Assembly (NCBI GenBank): GCA_963836195.1
Contig: CAWIIX010000005.1
Coordinates: 310,001 to 374,000 of the forward strand
Reading direction: 5' to 3'
DNA: 64,000 bases
Source: Trebonia sp963836195
Lineage (GTDB): Bacteria; Actinomycetota; Actinomycetes; Streptosporangiales; Streptosporangiaceae
Positions 34,870 through 46,968 of this stretch are shown one piece after another (position 1 is the first letter of the stretch; each line of letters begins with the position of its first letter). The notes below the pieces were generated by a model, which saw nothing but the letters and a program-made list of their open reading frames with translations, was not told where the DNA came from and did no database searches. The position numbers and the translations under genes are program-made.

Positions 34870-35912
34870 ATGCGCGCGACCCTGCTGTACGGCGCGGGCG
34901 ACGTCCGCGTCGAGGACGTCCCCGATTCCGTCGTCAAGCTGCCGACCGACGCGCTGGTGCGCGTCACCGCGGCCTGCATCTGCGGCAGCGATCTGTGGCC
35001 GTACGACTCCGCCGCCCCGACCGACCGGCCCGCGCGGATGGGCCACGAGTTCATCGGCATCGTCGAGGACACCGGGCCGGAGGTGACCACCGTCGCCCGC
35101 GGCGACCTGGTGGTGTCCCCGTTCGCCATCTCCGACGGCACCTGCGAGTTCTGCCGCGAGGGGCTGCAGACCTCCTGCGCGCATCCTCAGGCGGGCTTCT
35201 GGGACGAGCAGCCGCTCGAGGGCGCCCAGGGCTGGCGATCCGGGTCCCGCTCGCCGACGGCACCCTGGTCAAGCTGCCGGTCGGGCCGGACGCCGCCCTC
35301 ATCCCGTCCCTGCTGACACTCTCCGACGTCTTGGGGACCGGCCACCACGCGGTCGTGGTCGGCGGCGTCAGCCCCCGCACCCGGGTCACCGTGATCGGGG
35401 ACGGCGCGGTCGGCCTGATGGCGGTCCTGTCGGCCAGGCGACTCGGCGCCGAGCAGGTCATCCTGATGGGACGCCACCAGGACCGCACCGACCTCGGCCG
35501 GCAGTTCGGCGCCACCGACGTCGTCGCCGCCCGGGGCGAGGAGGGCATCGCCGAGGTCCGCCGGCTGACCGGCGGCCACGGCTCGCACGTGGTCATCGAG
35601 GCCGTCGGCACCATGCCCGCCTACCGGCAGGCCCTCGGCACCGTCCGCCCCGGCGGCACCATCAGCCGGGTCGGCGTCCCGCAGTACGAGGACGCGCCGG
35701 TCGGCTGGGACAGCCTCTTCCGCCACAACATCCGGTTGGCCGGCGGCCCGGCGCCGGTCCGCGCCTACGCCGAGGAGCTGATGCCCGACATCCTGGACGG
35801 CGCCATCGAGCCCGGGAAGGTCTTCGACGCCGCCACCGACCTCAAGGGCGTCCCGGCCGGATACCAGGACATGGCCGACCGCACCACCCTCAAGGTCCTC
35901 ATCAACCCCTGA
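34870..35912 (+). CDS. Zinc-dependent medium-chain alcohol dehydrogenase, with a frameshift
   Basis: The ATG at 34870 follows GGGAGGAG. The N-terminal half has the catalytic zinc ligands (CICGSDL, GHEF) and the structural zinc loop (CEFCREGLQTSC). The frame changes near 35230, just after QPLEGAQG. The second half has VRVPLADGTLVKLP-like continuation, the Rossmann motif VIGDGAVGLMAV and a complete C terminus (TTLKVLINP). One indel would restore 347 residues. It should oxidise an alcohol or reduce an aldehyde with NAD(P). The upstream 52-nt element and divergent AraC gene suggest inducible control. Confidence 0.8.
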
Positions 35913-36012
35913 CCCGCGCCGCTGACGTCGAGCGCCCTTCCCGCACAGCCACGGCCGTTCCACCATCCCGCCTATCCTGGGGGCGGACGTAATCGTCGAG
36001 GGTGGGAGCTTG

Positions 36013-36996
36013 GTGAGAACGGGCGGGCTGGCGATCGAGGACCTGGAGGCGCTGCGGGTGCCGCTGGCCGGCTTCTGCTACCGGCTGCTCGGCTCGTCGG
36101 CCGATACCGACGACGCGGTTCAGGAGACGCTGATCCGGGCGTCGTCCCGACGGGATCAGTACGACCCGAGCCGCGGCCGGCTGAGCACCTGGGTGCACGC
36201 GATCGCGACGAACGTCTGCCTCGACATGCTCCGGTCCGCCAGGCGCCGGGCGCTGGTGATCGACCTGGGTCAGGCGACGGGCCGCGGCGCGGATCCGGGC
36301 GCGCCACTCCCGCCGGGCGGGTGGCTGGACCCGATGCCCGACGCGCGCCTGATCGCGGCCGCCGACCCCGGCGAGGTGGTGCAGGAGCGAGAGTCGGTCC
36401 GGCTGGCGTTCATCGCCGCGCTGCAGTACCTGCCGCCACGGCAGCGGGCGGTCCTGGTCCTCCGGGACGTGCTCGCGTTCACCGCCCAGGAGACGGCGGA
36501 GATTCTCGACGCCACCGTGCCCTCGGTGAACAGCGCCCTGCAGCGCGCCCGGGCGCTGCTGAGAGCCCGCCTGCCGGACCCGTCCGCGATCGGCGATCCC
36601 GAGGACGCCGGCCAGCGGGACCTCCTCCGCCGGTACGTGACCGCGTTCGAGGCCCATGATGTCGAGGGTCTGAAGGCGATCCTGCGGGCGGACGCGGTGG
36701 CCTCGATGCCGCCGTTCGGGTGGCGGCTGGACGGCGCCGTGCCGATCGCGGAGGCGGTCGGGGCCAGCGACTTCTGCGCGGGGGCGCGGCTTGTCCCGTG
36801 CCGGATGAACGGCGCCTGGGGATTCGGCCAGTACCGGCCGGGAGACGACGGCGTGCTCCGTCCGTTCGCCCTGGTGGCCGTCCAGATCGGGGGCGGCAGG
36901 ATCGCCGAGATCGTGACGTTCCTTGGCAGTCAGCACCGGTTCCGCGAGTTCGGTCTGCCCGACACCCTCGCAGAACGGGAACGCGCGCCCCGCTGA
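36013..36996 (+). CDS. ECF sigma factor with SnoaL/NTF2-like C-terminal domain
   Basis: The 327-residue protein has sigma region 2 (FCYRLLGSSADTDDAVQETLIRA, LSTWVHAIATNVCLDML), region 4 (LPPRQRAVLVLRDVLAFTAQETAEIL) and an extra C-terminal domain of about 120 residues (LRRYVTAFEAHDVEGLKAILRADAV, FRPFALVAVQI-like strands) with a SnoaL fold. Such SigG/ECF41-like factors use the C-terminal domain to control their own activity and often lack a separate anti-sigma factor. GTG at 36013 fits GGGAG at 36004 better than the TTG one codon earlier. A mycothiol-type isomerase-fold gene follows by 67 nt and may be its target. Confidence 0.85.
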   Translation: MRTGGLAIEDLEALRVPLAGFCYRLLGSSADTDDAVQETLIRASSRRDQYDPSRGRLSTWVHAIATNVCLDMLRSARRRALVIDLGQATGRGADPGAPLPPGGWLDPMPDARLIAAADPGEVVQERESVRLAFIAALQYLPPRQRAVLVLRDVLAFTAQETAEILDATVPSVNSALQRARALLRARLPDPSAIGDPEDAGQRDLLRRYVTAFEAHDVEGLKAILRADAVASMPPFGWRLDGAVPIAEAVGASDFCAGARLVPCRMNGAWGFGQYRPGDDGVLRPFALVAVQIGGGRIAEIVTFLGSQHRFREFGLPDTLAERERAPR

Positions 36997-37063
36997 CCGC
37001 TCATTTGTCCAGTTCCGCGTCGTACCAGTCAGCGTAATCACCGTCGACGCGGAAGGAACCCCA

Positions 37064-37687
37064 ATGCACGCACCCCACCCGGCCGGCCGGCTGGCAGGCG
37101 AGACCCGGGCCGAGCGGGAACGGCTGGCCGCCATCCTCGGCGGACTCACGCCGGAACACTGGTCCGCGCCCTCGCTGTGCGCGGGCTGGCGCGTGCAAGA
37201 CGCTGTCGCCCACATCACGATGCCGTTCCGGACCAGGCCCCTGGGCTATATGGCCGGCCTGGCCCGGGCCGGCTTCTCGTTCCACCGTTACGCCGACCGA
37301 GACGCGCGCTCGACCGCGCACCGCTGCGGCCAGGCCGAACTGGTGGACCTTGTCCGGCGCAACATCGACAACCCCTGGCAGCCGCCCGGCGACGGAGGCG
37401 CGGGCGCGGGCGCGCTCAGCCACGACGTCATCCACGGCCTCGACGTCACCGAGCCGCTCGGCCTCACCGCGGCGCCGGCCGACCGTATCGCCCTCGTCCT
37501 CGGGTCAATGTGCCCGCGCCACCTCCGGTACTTCGGCGTCGACCTGGAAGGACGGCGCCTCAACGCGACCGACGCGGACGTCTCGGTCGGCACGGGACCG
37601 CACGCGACGGCGATGACCGCCAGGGAGATCCTCCTGATCATCACCGGACGGCGCCCCCTCGACGGCGCCCCCGGGGCCGCCCGGTGA
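37064..37687 (+). CDS. Maleylpyruvate isomerase/DinB-family mycothiol-dependent protein
   Basis: The 207-residue protein begins with ERERLAAILGGLTPEHWSAPSLCAGW, the family hallmark. Metal-binding histidines are in DAVAHITM and SHDVIHGLDV. These DinB-fold proteins use mycothiol in isomerisation, detoxification or transfer. GGAAGGA precedes the ATG at 37064. It lies directly after the SnoaL-type sigma gene and may respond to it. The substrate is unknown. Confidence 0.8.
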   Translation: MHAPHPAGRLAGETRAERERLAAILGGLTPEHWSAPSLCAGWRVQDAVAHITMPFRTRPLGYMAGLARAGFSFHRYADRDARSTAHRCGQAELVDLVRRNIDNPWQPPGDGGAGAGALSHDVIHGLDVTEPLGLTAAPADRIALVLGSMCPRHLRYFGVDLEGRRLNATDADVSVGTGPHATAMTAREILLIITGRRPLDGAPGAAR

Positions 37688-37720
37688 CGGCAGTCGGTGA
37701 CGGCAGTCGGTGACGGCATC
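37682..37720 (+). repeat. Three tandem 13-nt repeats at the end of the isomerase-fold gene
   Basis: CGGTGACGGCAGT is present twice and then as CGGTGACGGCATC. The first copy contains the TGA stop of the gene at 37064. The following spacer up to 37760 holds no gene and no clear hairpin. Confidence 0.7.
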
Positions 37721-37759
37721 GGGACGGCAGATTAGTGGCAACCAGTCAGTGGCGACCGG

Positions 37760-39964
<2,205 letters not shown>

Positions 39965-40050
39965 GACCACACCATGCCTGCCCCCGGGCCCGGCCAGAAT
40001 CACCCGCAGCGGGTGGACGTATTCAACCGGCAGGCGACGAGCGGCGGGCC

Positions 40051-40170
40051 TCAGAAGGTGATGGCGGTGCGGCCGCGGGCGGTGCCCGCCGCCATCGCGG
40101 CCAGGATGCCCGGGGCCCGGTCGAGGCTGACCGGGGTGACCTCGGGCAGGATGCTCGCCAGGCGGCTGTG
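40051..40170 (-). pseudogene. C-terminal remnant of a quinone oxidoreductase-type dehydrogenase
   Basis: About 40 codons read LASILPEVTPVSLDRAPGILAAMAAG and end GRTAITF followed by TGA at 40051. This resembles the last helices and strand of medium-chain NADPH:quinone reductases, but with residues missing inside. No upstream part is present in the 40171-40329 spacer, so it is a decayed 3' fragment. The rest of the 39965-40329 gap shows no gene. Confidence 0.5.
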
Positions 40171-40329
40171 ACGTGGATCCATGCCCGTCGGCCGTCGTTC
40201 ACCCGTCTGGCGGCGCCCGAGCACCGAAACGGCCGCGATAAATTGGGGTAGTCCGGGCGGTATGGGGCAGTTCGGTGGGGCGCCTAGTTAGTCGCGGGCG
40301 CCAATGCGAGCGCTGGAGGGCGGACTCGG

Positions 40330-40962
40330 ATGCTCCCTGTCTCCTTGATCTTCACCAGCGGCGTGGCCAGCGGTGTCAACTGCTACGCGGTGGTGCTGGT
40401 GCTCGGGCTGCTTGGCCGGTTCGGGCACATCGGCGCGATCCCGGCGGTGCTGGAGCGCCCGTCGGTTCTCGCCGCTGCCGCCGTGCTGTACTTCGGCCAG
40501 TTCGTGGTGGGCAAGATCCCGATGCTGGACTCGGTCTGGGACGTGATTCACACTGCCGTCCGGCCGGTCGTCGGCGGGGCGATCGCCGTCGTCATGGCCC
40601 AGCAGGCGCACGCCAGCCCGGCCGCGACGATCGGGGTGGCCGCGCTCGGCGGCGGGTCGGCGCTCGCCTCCCATGCGGTCAAGACCGGCATGCGGGTCGG
40701 CGTTAACGCCAGCCCCGAGCCGTTCAGCAACGTCATCGCCAGCCTGGGCGAGGACCTGGGCGTGGGCGGCCTGGTCTCGCTGGCGGTGTTCCACCCGGTC
40801 GCCGCCGCGATCGTCGCCGCCGTGGCCCTCGCGCTCGGCATCGCCCTGTTCGCGTTGCTGGCCTCGTGGATCCGCCGAGGCTGGCAGCGCCGCCGTGATG
40901 CCCGTCTCCGGCGGCGCGCGGACGGCCGTGCGCCCGCCGGAAACCCGTCGCCGCAGAGCTAG
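40330..40962 (+). CDS. DUF4126 family membrane protein
   Basis: This 210-residue protein has four or more hydrophobic helices, starting GVASGVNCYAVVLVLGLLG and including PVVGGAIAVVMAQQA and AAAIVAAVALALGIALFAL. The repeated glycine-rich helix pattern and the KIPMLDSVWD motif are typical of DUF4126. The C terminus is basic and cytoplasmic. The function of this family is not established. It appears monocistronic; a PadR-like remnant follows. Confidence 0.8.
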   Translation: MLPVSLIFTSGVASGVNCYAVVLVLGLLGRFGHIGAIPAVLERPSVLAAAAVLYFGQFVVGKIPMLDSVWDVIHTAVRPVVGGAIAVVMAQQAHASPAATIGVAALGGGSALASHAVKTGMRVGVNASPEPFSNVIASLGEDLGVGGLVSLAVFHPVAAAIVAAVALALGIALFALLASWIRRGWQRRRDARLRRRADGRAPAGNPSPQS

Positions 40963-41089
40963 GCGGCAGCCGGGCAGCCCGTTGTCGAAGTCCCGTCGGC
41001 CGTCGTCGTCGAAGCAGCGGACGCATCCCAGTCGATCTTGTAGTGCAGCATCCACGCCGCCTTCTCCGGGTTCGACAGTCGCGCGAACA

Positions 41090-41323
41090 CCGGGCCTGGA
41101 GGCCGGCCTCGCCACGACCGCTGGCCTGCCGCGCGTGCTCGCGCTGGAGTCCGAGTACATGGTCGCCACTTCCGCGGCCCAGCTTGGCTGGCTGCGCTCG
41201 GTTATCGCGGATCTGCGCTCGGGCCGCCTGGACTGGTCCGAGCAGGAGCTGCTGGCCACAGCGCTCGGCGACGCGCAGGCGGCGCAGAACGGGCGGCAGC
41301 CCGAGCCCCTCGCAGGTCAGTGA
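41090..41323 (+). pseudogene. PadR-family regulator, C-terminal remnant
   Basis: The codons for PRVLALESEYMVATSAAQLGW and RSVIADLRSGRLDWSEQELL match the C-terminal dimerisation helices of PadR-type repressors. No N-terminal winged helix is present upstream in any frame, so only the 3' part survives. A minus-strand stretch at about 40990-41070 reads NPEKAAWMLHYKIDWDA and may be another fragment, unassigned. Confidence 0.5.
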
Positions 41324-41354
41324 ACCTGGAGTCCGGGCCTGCTGGCCTGCCTGC

Positions 41355-42185
41355 TCAGGGTTTGACGGCGACGCCGCCCCACAGGATGGTCGGGAGGGCG
41401 GCGTCCTCGGGCGAATCCGGGCGCCAGTCGCTTACCCGGACCAGCCCCGGCTCCACCAGCTGGACTCCGTCAAAGAAGCCCGCCACGACGTCGTGCGGGC
41501 GCGCCACGTGGTGATGCCCGGTCGCGAGATGGGCGTTGAGGCTCTTCTCGAACGCGGCCACGTCGTCGGGCAGCAGGTCGGTGCCCGCGTGGGAGATGAC
41601 CAGGAAGCTGCCGGCGGGCACGGCGTCGGTCAGCCGCGTCACTATCCGCCGTGCCTCGTGCAGGTCCGGGATGTAATGCAGGATGGCCAGCAGCATGATG
41701 CCGACCGGACGGGTCAAGTCCAGGGTCCCGGCCGCCTGCTCGAGGATCAGGTCCGGGTCCCGCAGGTCGGCGTCCAGATAGGCCGTACTGCCCTCCGGGC
41801 TGCTGGTGAGCAGCGCGCGGGCGTGGGCGAGCACCAGCGGATCGTTGTCGACGTAGACGACCCGGCTTTCCGGGGCGGCGGCCTGGGACACCTCATGGGT
41901 GTTGCTCGCCGCCGGCAGCCCGGTGCCGATGTCGAGGAACTGGCGGATTCCCTCCGAGGCGGCCAGGTAGCGGACGGTCCGCCCGAGGAACGCGCGATTG
42001 GCCCGCGCGGACAGCCGGATGCCGGGGAAGGCCGCCATCGTCTCGTCGCCCGCCACCCGGTCGGCGGTGAAGTTGTCCTTCCCGCTCAGCCAGTAGTCGT
42101 AGACGCGCGCCACATGAGGTACCCCGGTATTCAGCCGGAGATCATCAGCCGGATCCCTGGAATCCGGCGACTGCCGCTCTGCCAA
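41355..42185 (-). CDS. DUF574 SAM-dependent methyltransferase
   Basis: The 276-residue protein is of full family length. RVYDYWLSGKDNFTADR is the N-terminal hallmark, QFLDIGTGLPAASNTHE is the SAM-binding motif I, VVYVDNDPLVL motif II, and VSDWRPDSP lies near the end. It is predicted to methylate a small molecule, but members are uncharacterised although abundant in actinomycetes. The start is a TTG at 42185. A decayed paralogue lies at 6098-6399. Confidence 0.88.
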   Translation of the reverse strand: MAERQSPDSRDPADDLRLNTGVPHVARVYDYWLSGKDNFTADRVAGDETMAAFPGIRLSARANRAFLGRTVRYLAASEGIRQFLDIGTGLPAASNTHEVSQAAAPESRVVYVDNDPLVLAHARALLTSSPEGSTAYLDADLRDPDLILEQAAGTLDLTRPVGIMLLAILHYIPDLHEARRIVTRLTDAVPAGSFLVISHAGTDLLPDDVAAFEKSLNAHLATGHHHVARPHDVVAGFFDGVQLVEPGLVRVSDWRPDSPEDAALPTILWGGVAVKP

Positions 42186-42259
42186 CGCAGTACCACCCCT
42201 CCTGCACTTGCGTCACACTCCCCGAGAATAGCGCCAGAAACGGGTGTCGGCAGGACCCG

Positions 42260-43492
42260 CTAGCCCAACTGGCCGCGGCGGCGGGTCAGGTGCGCGGTCT
42301 CGGCGGTGTTGCCCGCCAGCGCGATGGCCTTGTCGTAGGCCGCGCGTGCGTCCCCGCTCCGGCCCAGCCGGCGCAACAGGTCGGCGCGGGCCGCGTGGTA
42401 GGCGTGGTAGCCCGCCAGCCGGGGCTCGAGACGGTCGACGGCTGCCAGCGCCACCTCCGGGCCGTCGAGCTCGGCCACCGCGATGGCCCGGTTGAGGATC
42501 ACGATCGGCGAGGGGTCGAGGCGGACGAGCTGGTCGTAGAGGGCGACGATCTGCGACCAGTCGGTGTCGCGGATGTCGCGGGCGGAGGTGTGCACGGCGC
42601 CGATCGCCGCGAGGATCTGGTAGGGCCCCGGCGCCACCCCGGACGCCAGGCGCTCGCGCACGAGCCGGTGGCCCTCGGCGATCAGCGCCGCGTCCCAGGC
42701 CCCGCGGTCCTGCTGGCCGAGCGGGACCAGTTCGCCGTCGGCCGAGACCCGGGCGCTGCGGCGCGCGTCGGTGAGCAGCATCAGCGCCAGCAGCCCGGCC
42801 ACCTCCCCGTCGTCCGGCAGCAGGCCGCGGATCAGGCGGGCGAGCCGGATCGCCTCGGCGGTCAGGTCGTGACGCACGGGGTCGGTGTCGGGGCCGGTCG
42901 CCAGGTAGCCCTCGTTGAAGACGAGGAAGAGCACGGCCAGGACGCCGGAGACGCGGGCCGGGAGATCCGCCTCGGACGGCACCCGGTAAGGGATGCGAGC
43001 CGCCTTGATCTTGGCCTTCGCCCGGGTGATCCGCTGTCCGACGGTGGTCTCCGGCACCAGGAACGCGCGGGCGATCTCGGCCACGGTCAGCCCGCCGACC
43101 ATGCGCAGCGTCAGCGCCACCCGCGTCTCCATCGCCAGCGCCGGGTGGCAGCAGGTGAAGATCAGCCGGAGCCGCTCGTCGTCGATGGCGCCGAGGGGCT
43201 CGGAAGCGTGTTCGTCATACACCAGCCGAGCCTCCCTGTGCTTGTCGACGCGTTTGCTCTCGCGCCGGATCCGGTCGATCGCCTTGCGGTTGGCGGTGGT
43301 GGTCAGCCAGGCGCCGGGGTTGGGCGGCACCCCGTCCGCCGGCCACCGCTCGGCCGCGGTCGCGAACGCCTCGGCGGCCGCCTCCTCGGCGACGTCAAGG
43401 TCACCGAAGCGCTTGGTCAGGGAGGCGACCACCCGCGCCCACTCCTCGCGGTGGGCGCGGCTGACCGCCTCCCCGACGTCGACCGCGCTCAT
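42260..43492 (-). CDS. ECF42-type sigma factor with C-terminal TPR-like domain
   Basis: The 410-residue protein has an ECF sigma part (AEEAAAEAFATAAERWPADG, GAWLTTTANRKAIDRIRRE, LTLRMVGGLTVAEIARAFLV) and a long C-terminal DUF6596 plus TPR-like extension (VLFLVFNEGYLATGP, AALDRLEP-like helices). This architecture and the overlapping DGPF/YCII gene upstream define the ECF42 arrangement. Its ATG at 43492 overlaps the stop of the DGPF gene (ATGA). The extension is thought to help control activity in this group, where no anti-sigma factor is found. Confidence 0.9.
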   Translation of the reverse strand: MSAVDVGEAVSRAHREEWARVVASLTKRFGDLDVAEEAAAEAFATAAERWPADGVPPNPGAWLTTTANRKAIDRIRRESKRVDKHREARLVYDEHASEPLGAIDDERLRLIFTCCHPALAMETRVALTLRMVGGLTVAEIARAFLVPETTVGQRITRAKAKIKAARIPYRVPSEADLPARVSGVLAVLFLVFNEGYLATGPDTDPVRHDLTAEAIRLARLIRGLLPDDGEVAGLLALMLLTDARRSARVSADGELVPLGQQDRGAWDAALIAEGHRLVRERLASGVAPGPYQILAAIGAVHTSARDIRDTDWSQIVALYDQLVRLDPSPIVILNRAIAVAELDGPEVALAAVDRLEPRLAGYHAYHAARADLLRRLGRSGDARAAYDKAIALAGNTAETAHLTRRRGQLG

Positions 43493-43809
43493 TGGATGGG
43501 CCGCACCTCGACCTTGCGGTTGCAGGCCTTCGACCCCTCGGCGGCGAGCTCGAGCGCCGCGTCGAGGTCGCCGGCCTCCATGACCCAGAAGCCGGCCAGG
43601 TACTCCTTCGACTCCACGAAGGGCCCGTCGGTGAACATCGCCTCGCCGCCCCGGTTGTCGATGACGGTGGCCGACCCCAGGCCGCCGGCGAAGACCCAGT
43701 GCCCCTCGGCCTGGAGTCGTTCGTTGAACACGTCGATGGCCGCGTCTTCCTCGGGAGTGGCGAGGGCGACGCCGGCGCTGTCGGCGATTACGGAAACCAG
43801 GTACTTCAT
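43489..43809 (-). CDS. DGPF/YCII-domain protein
   Basis: The 106-residue product starts MKYLVSVIADSAG and carries the TDGPFVESKEYLAGFWVMEAGDLDAA signature region (the DGPF motif). It is the usual partner of ECF42 sigma factors, encoded upstream and overlapping by 4 nt. Its biochemical role is not established; the fold is a ferredoxin-like dimer. The ATG follows AGGAGATGAG at a good distance. Confidence 0.9.
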   Translation of the reverse strand: MKYLVSVIADSAGVALATPEEDAAIDVFNERLQAEGHWVFAGGLGSATVIDNRGGEAMFTDGPFVESKEYLAGFWVMEAGDLDAALELAAEGSKACNRKVEVRPIQ

Positions 43810-43942
43810 CTCGGCTCATCTCCTGTGGCTGGCGGGCGCCCGGTGCGGGCGGCCTCTCACCCCTGCTACGAACAACTCTGCCCCGATCCGACACCGCCTC
43901 CCTGGGTTTCTCGCCCGGCCGGATCGAGCCGGGTTGGCCGGG

Positions 43943-44410
43943 CTAGCCGATCGCGGGAACTGGGCGGCCGTTTTCCAGGTAGACGAACCGGCGACGCCGC
44001 GTCGCGGCCCGGACCCGGCGCCGGATGGGGGGCCTGAGCAGGGTCAGCGCCTTGTCGAGGGGCGCCAGGCGGTACTCGGCGATCTCCTGCGGCTGCAGGG
44101 TGATCGCGGCGAGGGCGGCGGCGTCGGCCGGTCCGCAGTCGAAGAGGTACCGGATGCCGCCGGGGCGCCCCGGGCGGGCGGGGCGGAAGTCGGTACAGGC
44201 CAGCCGGCCGGCCCGCACGTCAATGCCGCACTCCTCGCGCACCTCCCGGCGGCAGGCATCCCATGGCGTCTCCCCGTCCGCCTCCATGACGCCGCCCGGT
44301 ATCGTCCATCCTGTCTTGTAAGTCGGCTTGAGGATCAGCAGCCGCCCGGTCGAGTCGAAGATCAGCGCGCCGGCCGACACCGGGATCGTCGGCAGCTCGT
44401 CCGGGGTCAT
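43943..44410 (-). CDS. Nudix hydrolase
   Basis: This 155-residue protein has the Nudix box GGVMEADGETPWDACRREV followed by REECGID, including the key REVREE residues. The remaining domain is typical (SAGALIFDSTGRLLILKP). It hydrolyses a nucleoside diphosphate linked to another moiety; the substrate is unclear. The ATG at 44410 is preferred; a longer frame upstream reads across the ABC transporter promoter region. The basic C-terminal end (RRRVRAATRRRRF) is unusual. Confidence 0.85.
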   Translation of the reverse strand: MTPDELPTIPVSAGALIFDSTGRLLILKPTYKTGWTIPGGVMEADGETPWDACRREVREECGIDVRAGRLACTDFRPARPGRPGGIRYLFDCGPADAAALAAITLQPQEIAEYRLAPLDKALTLLRPPIRRRVRAATRRRRFVYLENGRPVPAIG

Positions 44411-44552
44411 GGCGTCGTACCTCCTCCGCTGCCTGTCCGTGGACTCGTGAAAGGCTACGCCGCCTTGGTATTTCTCCGCCTCGCCGCCTCCCCGGCGCCC
44501 GCGCGGGGCACTAGGCTGCGCCCAGGTTCCCCAATGCGGAAGGCGAATCGGG

Positions 44553-45365
44553 ATGGCTGAGCCAGCGAGCGTCGGGCAGGCAGGCACCGGGCAGGCGGCC
44601 GCCCAGCCGGCGATCTCCGTGCGCGGACTGCGCAAGAGCTTCGGCCGCAAGGACGCGGTGGCCGGAATCGACCTCGACATCGGCCGGGGATCCCTGGCCG
44701 GCCTGGTCGGCCCGAACGGGGCCGGGAAAACCACGTCCTTGTCGATGATGACCGGCCTGCTGCGCCCCGACATGGGCACGGTGCTGATCGACGGCGTCAG
44801 CGTGTGGGCCGACCCGGCCGCCGCCAAGGCGGTCATCGGCGTGGTTCCGGCCGAGGCGCGGCTGTTCGACCGGCTGTCCGGCGAGGAGCAGCTTGAGTAC
44901 GCCGGGCGGCTGCACGGCCTCCCGGCCGGCGAGGCCCGGCAGCGCGCAGGCCAGCTCCTCGACGTCCTGGACCTCAGGGATGACGCGAAGCGGCTTGTCG
45001 TCGACTACTCCACCGGCATGCGCAAGAAGGCCGCCCTCGGCTGCGCCCTCATCCACAACCCGCGGGTCCTCTTCCTCGACGAGCCCCTGGAGGGGGTGGA
45101 CCCGGTATCCGCCGACGTGATCCGCCGGCTGCTCAAGCGGTTCGCCGACTCCGGCTCGACCGTGTTGTTCTCCAGCCACGTGATGGAGCTGGTCGAGCAG
45201 GTCTGCGACCACGTCTCGATCATCGCCGCGGGCCGTATCGTGGCCACCGGCACCATGGACGAGGTCCGCGCGGGCAAGACCCTGCAGCAGGCGTTCATCG
45301 ACCTCGTCGGCGGGCGCGGAAGGGGCGGGGAGGGACTGTCGTGGCTCGGATCCTCGTCCAGCTGA
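44553..45365 (+). CDS. ABC transporter ATP-binding protein
   Basis: The 270-residue ATPase has Walker A GPNGAGKTT, signature YSTGMRKKAAL, Walker B VLFLDEPLEGVDP and the switch His in SSHVMELV. The Ala-rich N terminus of about 20 residues precedes the domain. The gene overlaps the downstream permease gene by 25 nt, so they form one exporter. The substrate is unknown; the subfamily resembles the drug and lipid exporters of ABC-2 type. Confidence 0.9.
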   Translation: MAEPASVGQAGTGQAAAQPAISVRGLRKSFGRKDAVAGIDLDIGRGSLAGLVGPNGAGKTTSLSMMTGLLRPDMGTVLIDGVSVWADPAAAKAVIGVVPAEARLFDRLSGEEQLEYAGRLHGLPAGEARQRAGQLLDVLDLRDDAKRLVVDYSTGMRKKAALGCALIHNPRVLFLDEPLEGVDPVSADVIRRLLKRFADSGSTVLFSSHVMELVEQVCDHVSIIAAGRIVATGTMDEVRAGKTLQQAFIDLVGGRGRGGEGLSWLGSSSS

Positions 45366-46931
45366 AGCTCCGGCTGCTCCTTGGCGCCCTGCGCGCGTCC
45401 AACGCCAGCCGGGTCTCCTTCATCCTCAGCTCGGCGGTCGCGCTCGTCGTCGCCGTCGCCGCGTTCGCGGGTCTCGCCGCACTGCGGCACAACGGCGCGG
45501 CGGTGGACCTGACGGCGGTCGTCTACACGCTGTTCGCGTTCGGCTGGGTGGTTCTCCCGCTGATCGCGTTCGGGATCGACTCCACCCTGGACCCGGCCAC
45601 CCTCGCGCTGTACCCGCTGCGCACCAGGCCGCTGGTGATCGGCCTGCTCGCGGCGTCGGCGACCGGCGCCTGGCCGCTGGCCAACCTCATCGGCGAGCTC
45701 GGCATCATCGTCGCGCTGGCGCACGGGGCGCTCGCGGTGCTCATCGCGGTCATCGCCGCCCTGCTGCAGGTGCTGTTCTGCATCACCCTGGCCCGGCTGG
45801 TCACGACGGCCCTGGCCGGGCTGATGCGCTCGCGCCGGGGCCGGGACCTGGCCGCGCTCGCGATCATCCCGCTGTTCGCTCTCTACGAGGTGTTCGCCCA
45901 GGTCGTTCCCAAGGCGGTCGGCAAGCACGAGCTGACCGCCGCCAGCTTCGCCGGGGTCGACCGGCTGGCTGCGCTGGCTGCCGCCGGGCCTCGCCGCGCA
46001 CGCCGTCCAGGACGCCTCGACCGGGCACGCCGGGACGGCGGCGCTCCGGCTGCTGCTGGTGGCCGCGATCATCGTCGTCCTCGGCTGGCTGTGGGCCCGC
46101 GCCCTCGCCAGGCCCTGGTGACGGCCGACACCTCGACGCAGGGCGCGACCATCAAGGGGGGCGCCCTTCCGTTTGGCCGCAGGGGCGGGCTGACCGGCAC
46201 CGTCGCCGCGCGGTCGCTCGCCTACCAGCGCCGCGACCCCACCTCCATGGTCTACCTGGCGCTCACCGCCGTCATCATGGTCGTGGTGTCGATCAGCTCG
46301 CTGCGCGGCCGCCATCCCGAGGTCGGCGTGCTGCTCAGCGCGGGCTTCGGCGGGGCGTTCACCGGGGTGCTGCGCGAGCGACCTGTTCGGCATGACCGGC
46401 CCCGCCTTCTACCTGGACGCGCTGGCGCTGTCGGGCCGCCGCGCGCTGCGCTCCTGGTTCGCGGGCCAGAACGCCGCCGTCGCCGCCCTCGCGGTCCCGG
46501 TGGTCATCGTCGTCCCGATCGTCCTCGCGATCATCAGCGGGCATCCGGTCAACGGGCTGCTGGCGATCGGCCTCGGCCTGGCCGCGACCGGCGTCGGCCT
46601 CGGGATCGGCGACGTCTTCTCCAGCGCGCTGCCGTACCCGATGGAGCGGCGGGCCGGCAGCCCCGCTGCCCCGGCAGGCGGACGGCTTCGCCCTCAGTCG
46701 CTCGGCGCCCGGCTCGGCGGCCTGATCGCGACGGGGATCCTCGTGATCCCGGTCATCGTCGCCATAGCGGCCACCGGCTCGGTCGCGGACGCGGTCCGGG
46801 TCCCCGCCCTCATCGCGGGCGGCGCCGTCTACGGGGCGCTGCTGGCCTGGGCGGGCATCGCCGTGGGGGCGGGCCTGGCCGAGGGCAGGCTGCCCGACCT
46901 CTTCCAGCTGGCCGCCCGCAGCAAGCTCTAG
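45341..46931 (+). pseudogene. ABC-2-like permease with three frameshifts
   Basis: The sequence encodes about a dozen hydrophobic helices but in changing frames: 45341 to about 45965, a second frame to about 46118 (LRWLPPGLAAHAVQDAS, LLLVAAIIVVLGWLWARAL), back to the first to about 46378, then a third frame to the stop at 46931 (GPAFYLDALALSGRRALRSW). Joined, it would be a permease of about 530 residues. Each switch falls in a GC-rich stretch. The amino acid sequence is well preserved in every segment, so sequencing errors seem more likely than decay. It is the partner of the ATPase encoded upstream. Confidence 0.75.
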
Positions 46932-46968
46932 GCCGCGCCCGGCCCGGGCCGGCAGGCGGGCGGGCCGG

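Noticed and set aside
40990..41070. Small minus-strand gene reading NPEKAAWMLHYKIDWDA
   Set aside because: It has no start with a ribosome site and continues into low-complexity Thr/Ala sequence. It may be a fragment, but I cannot name it.
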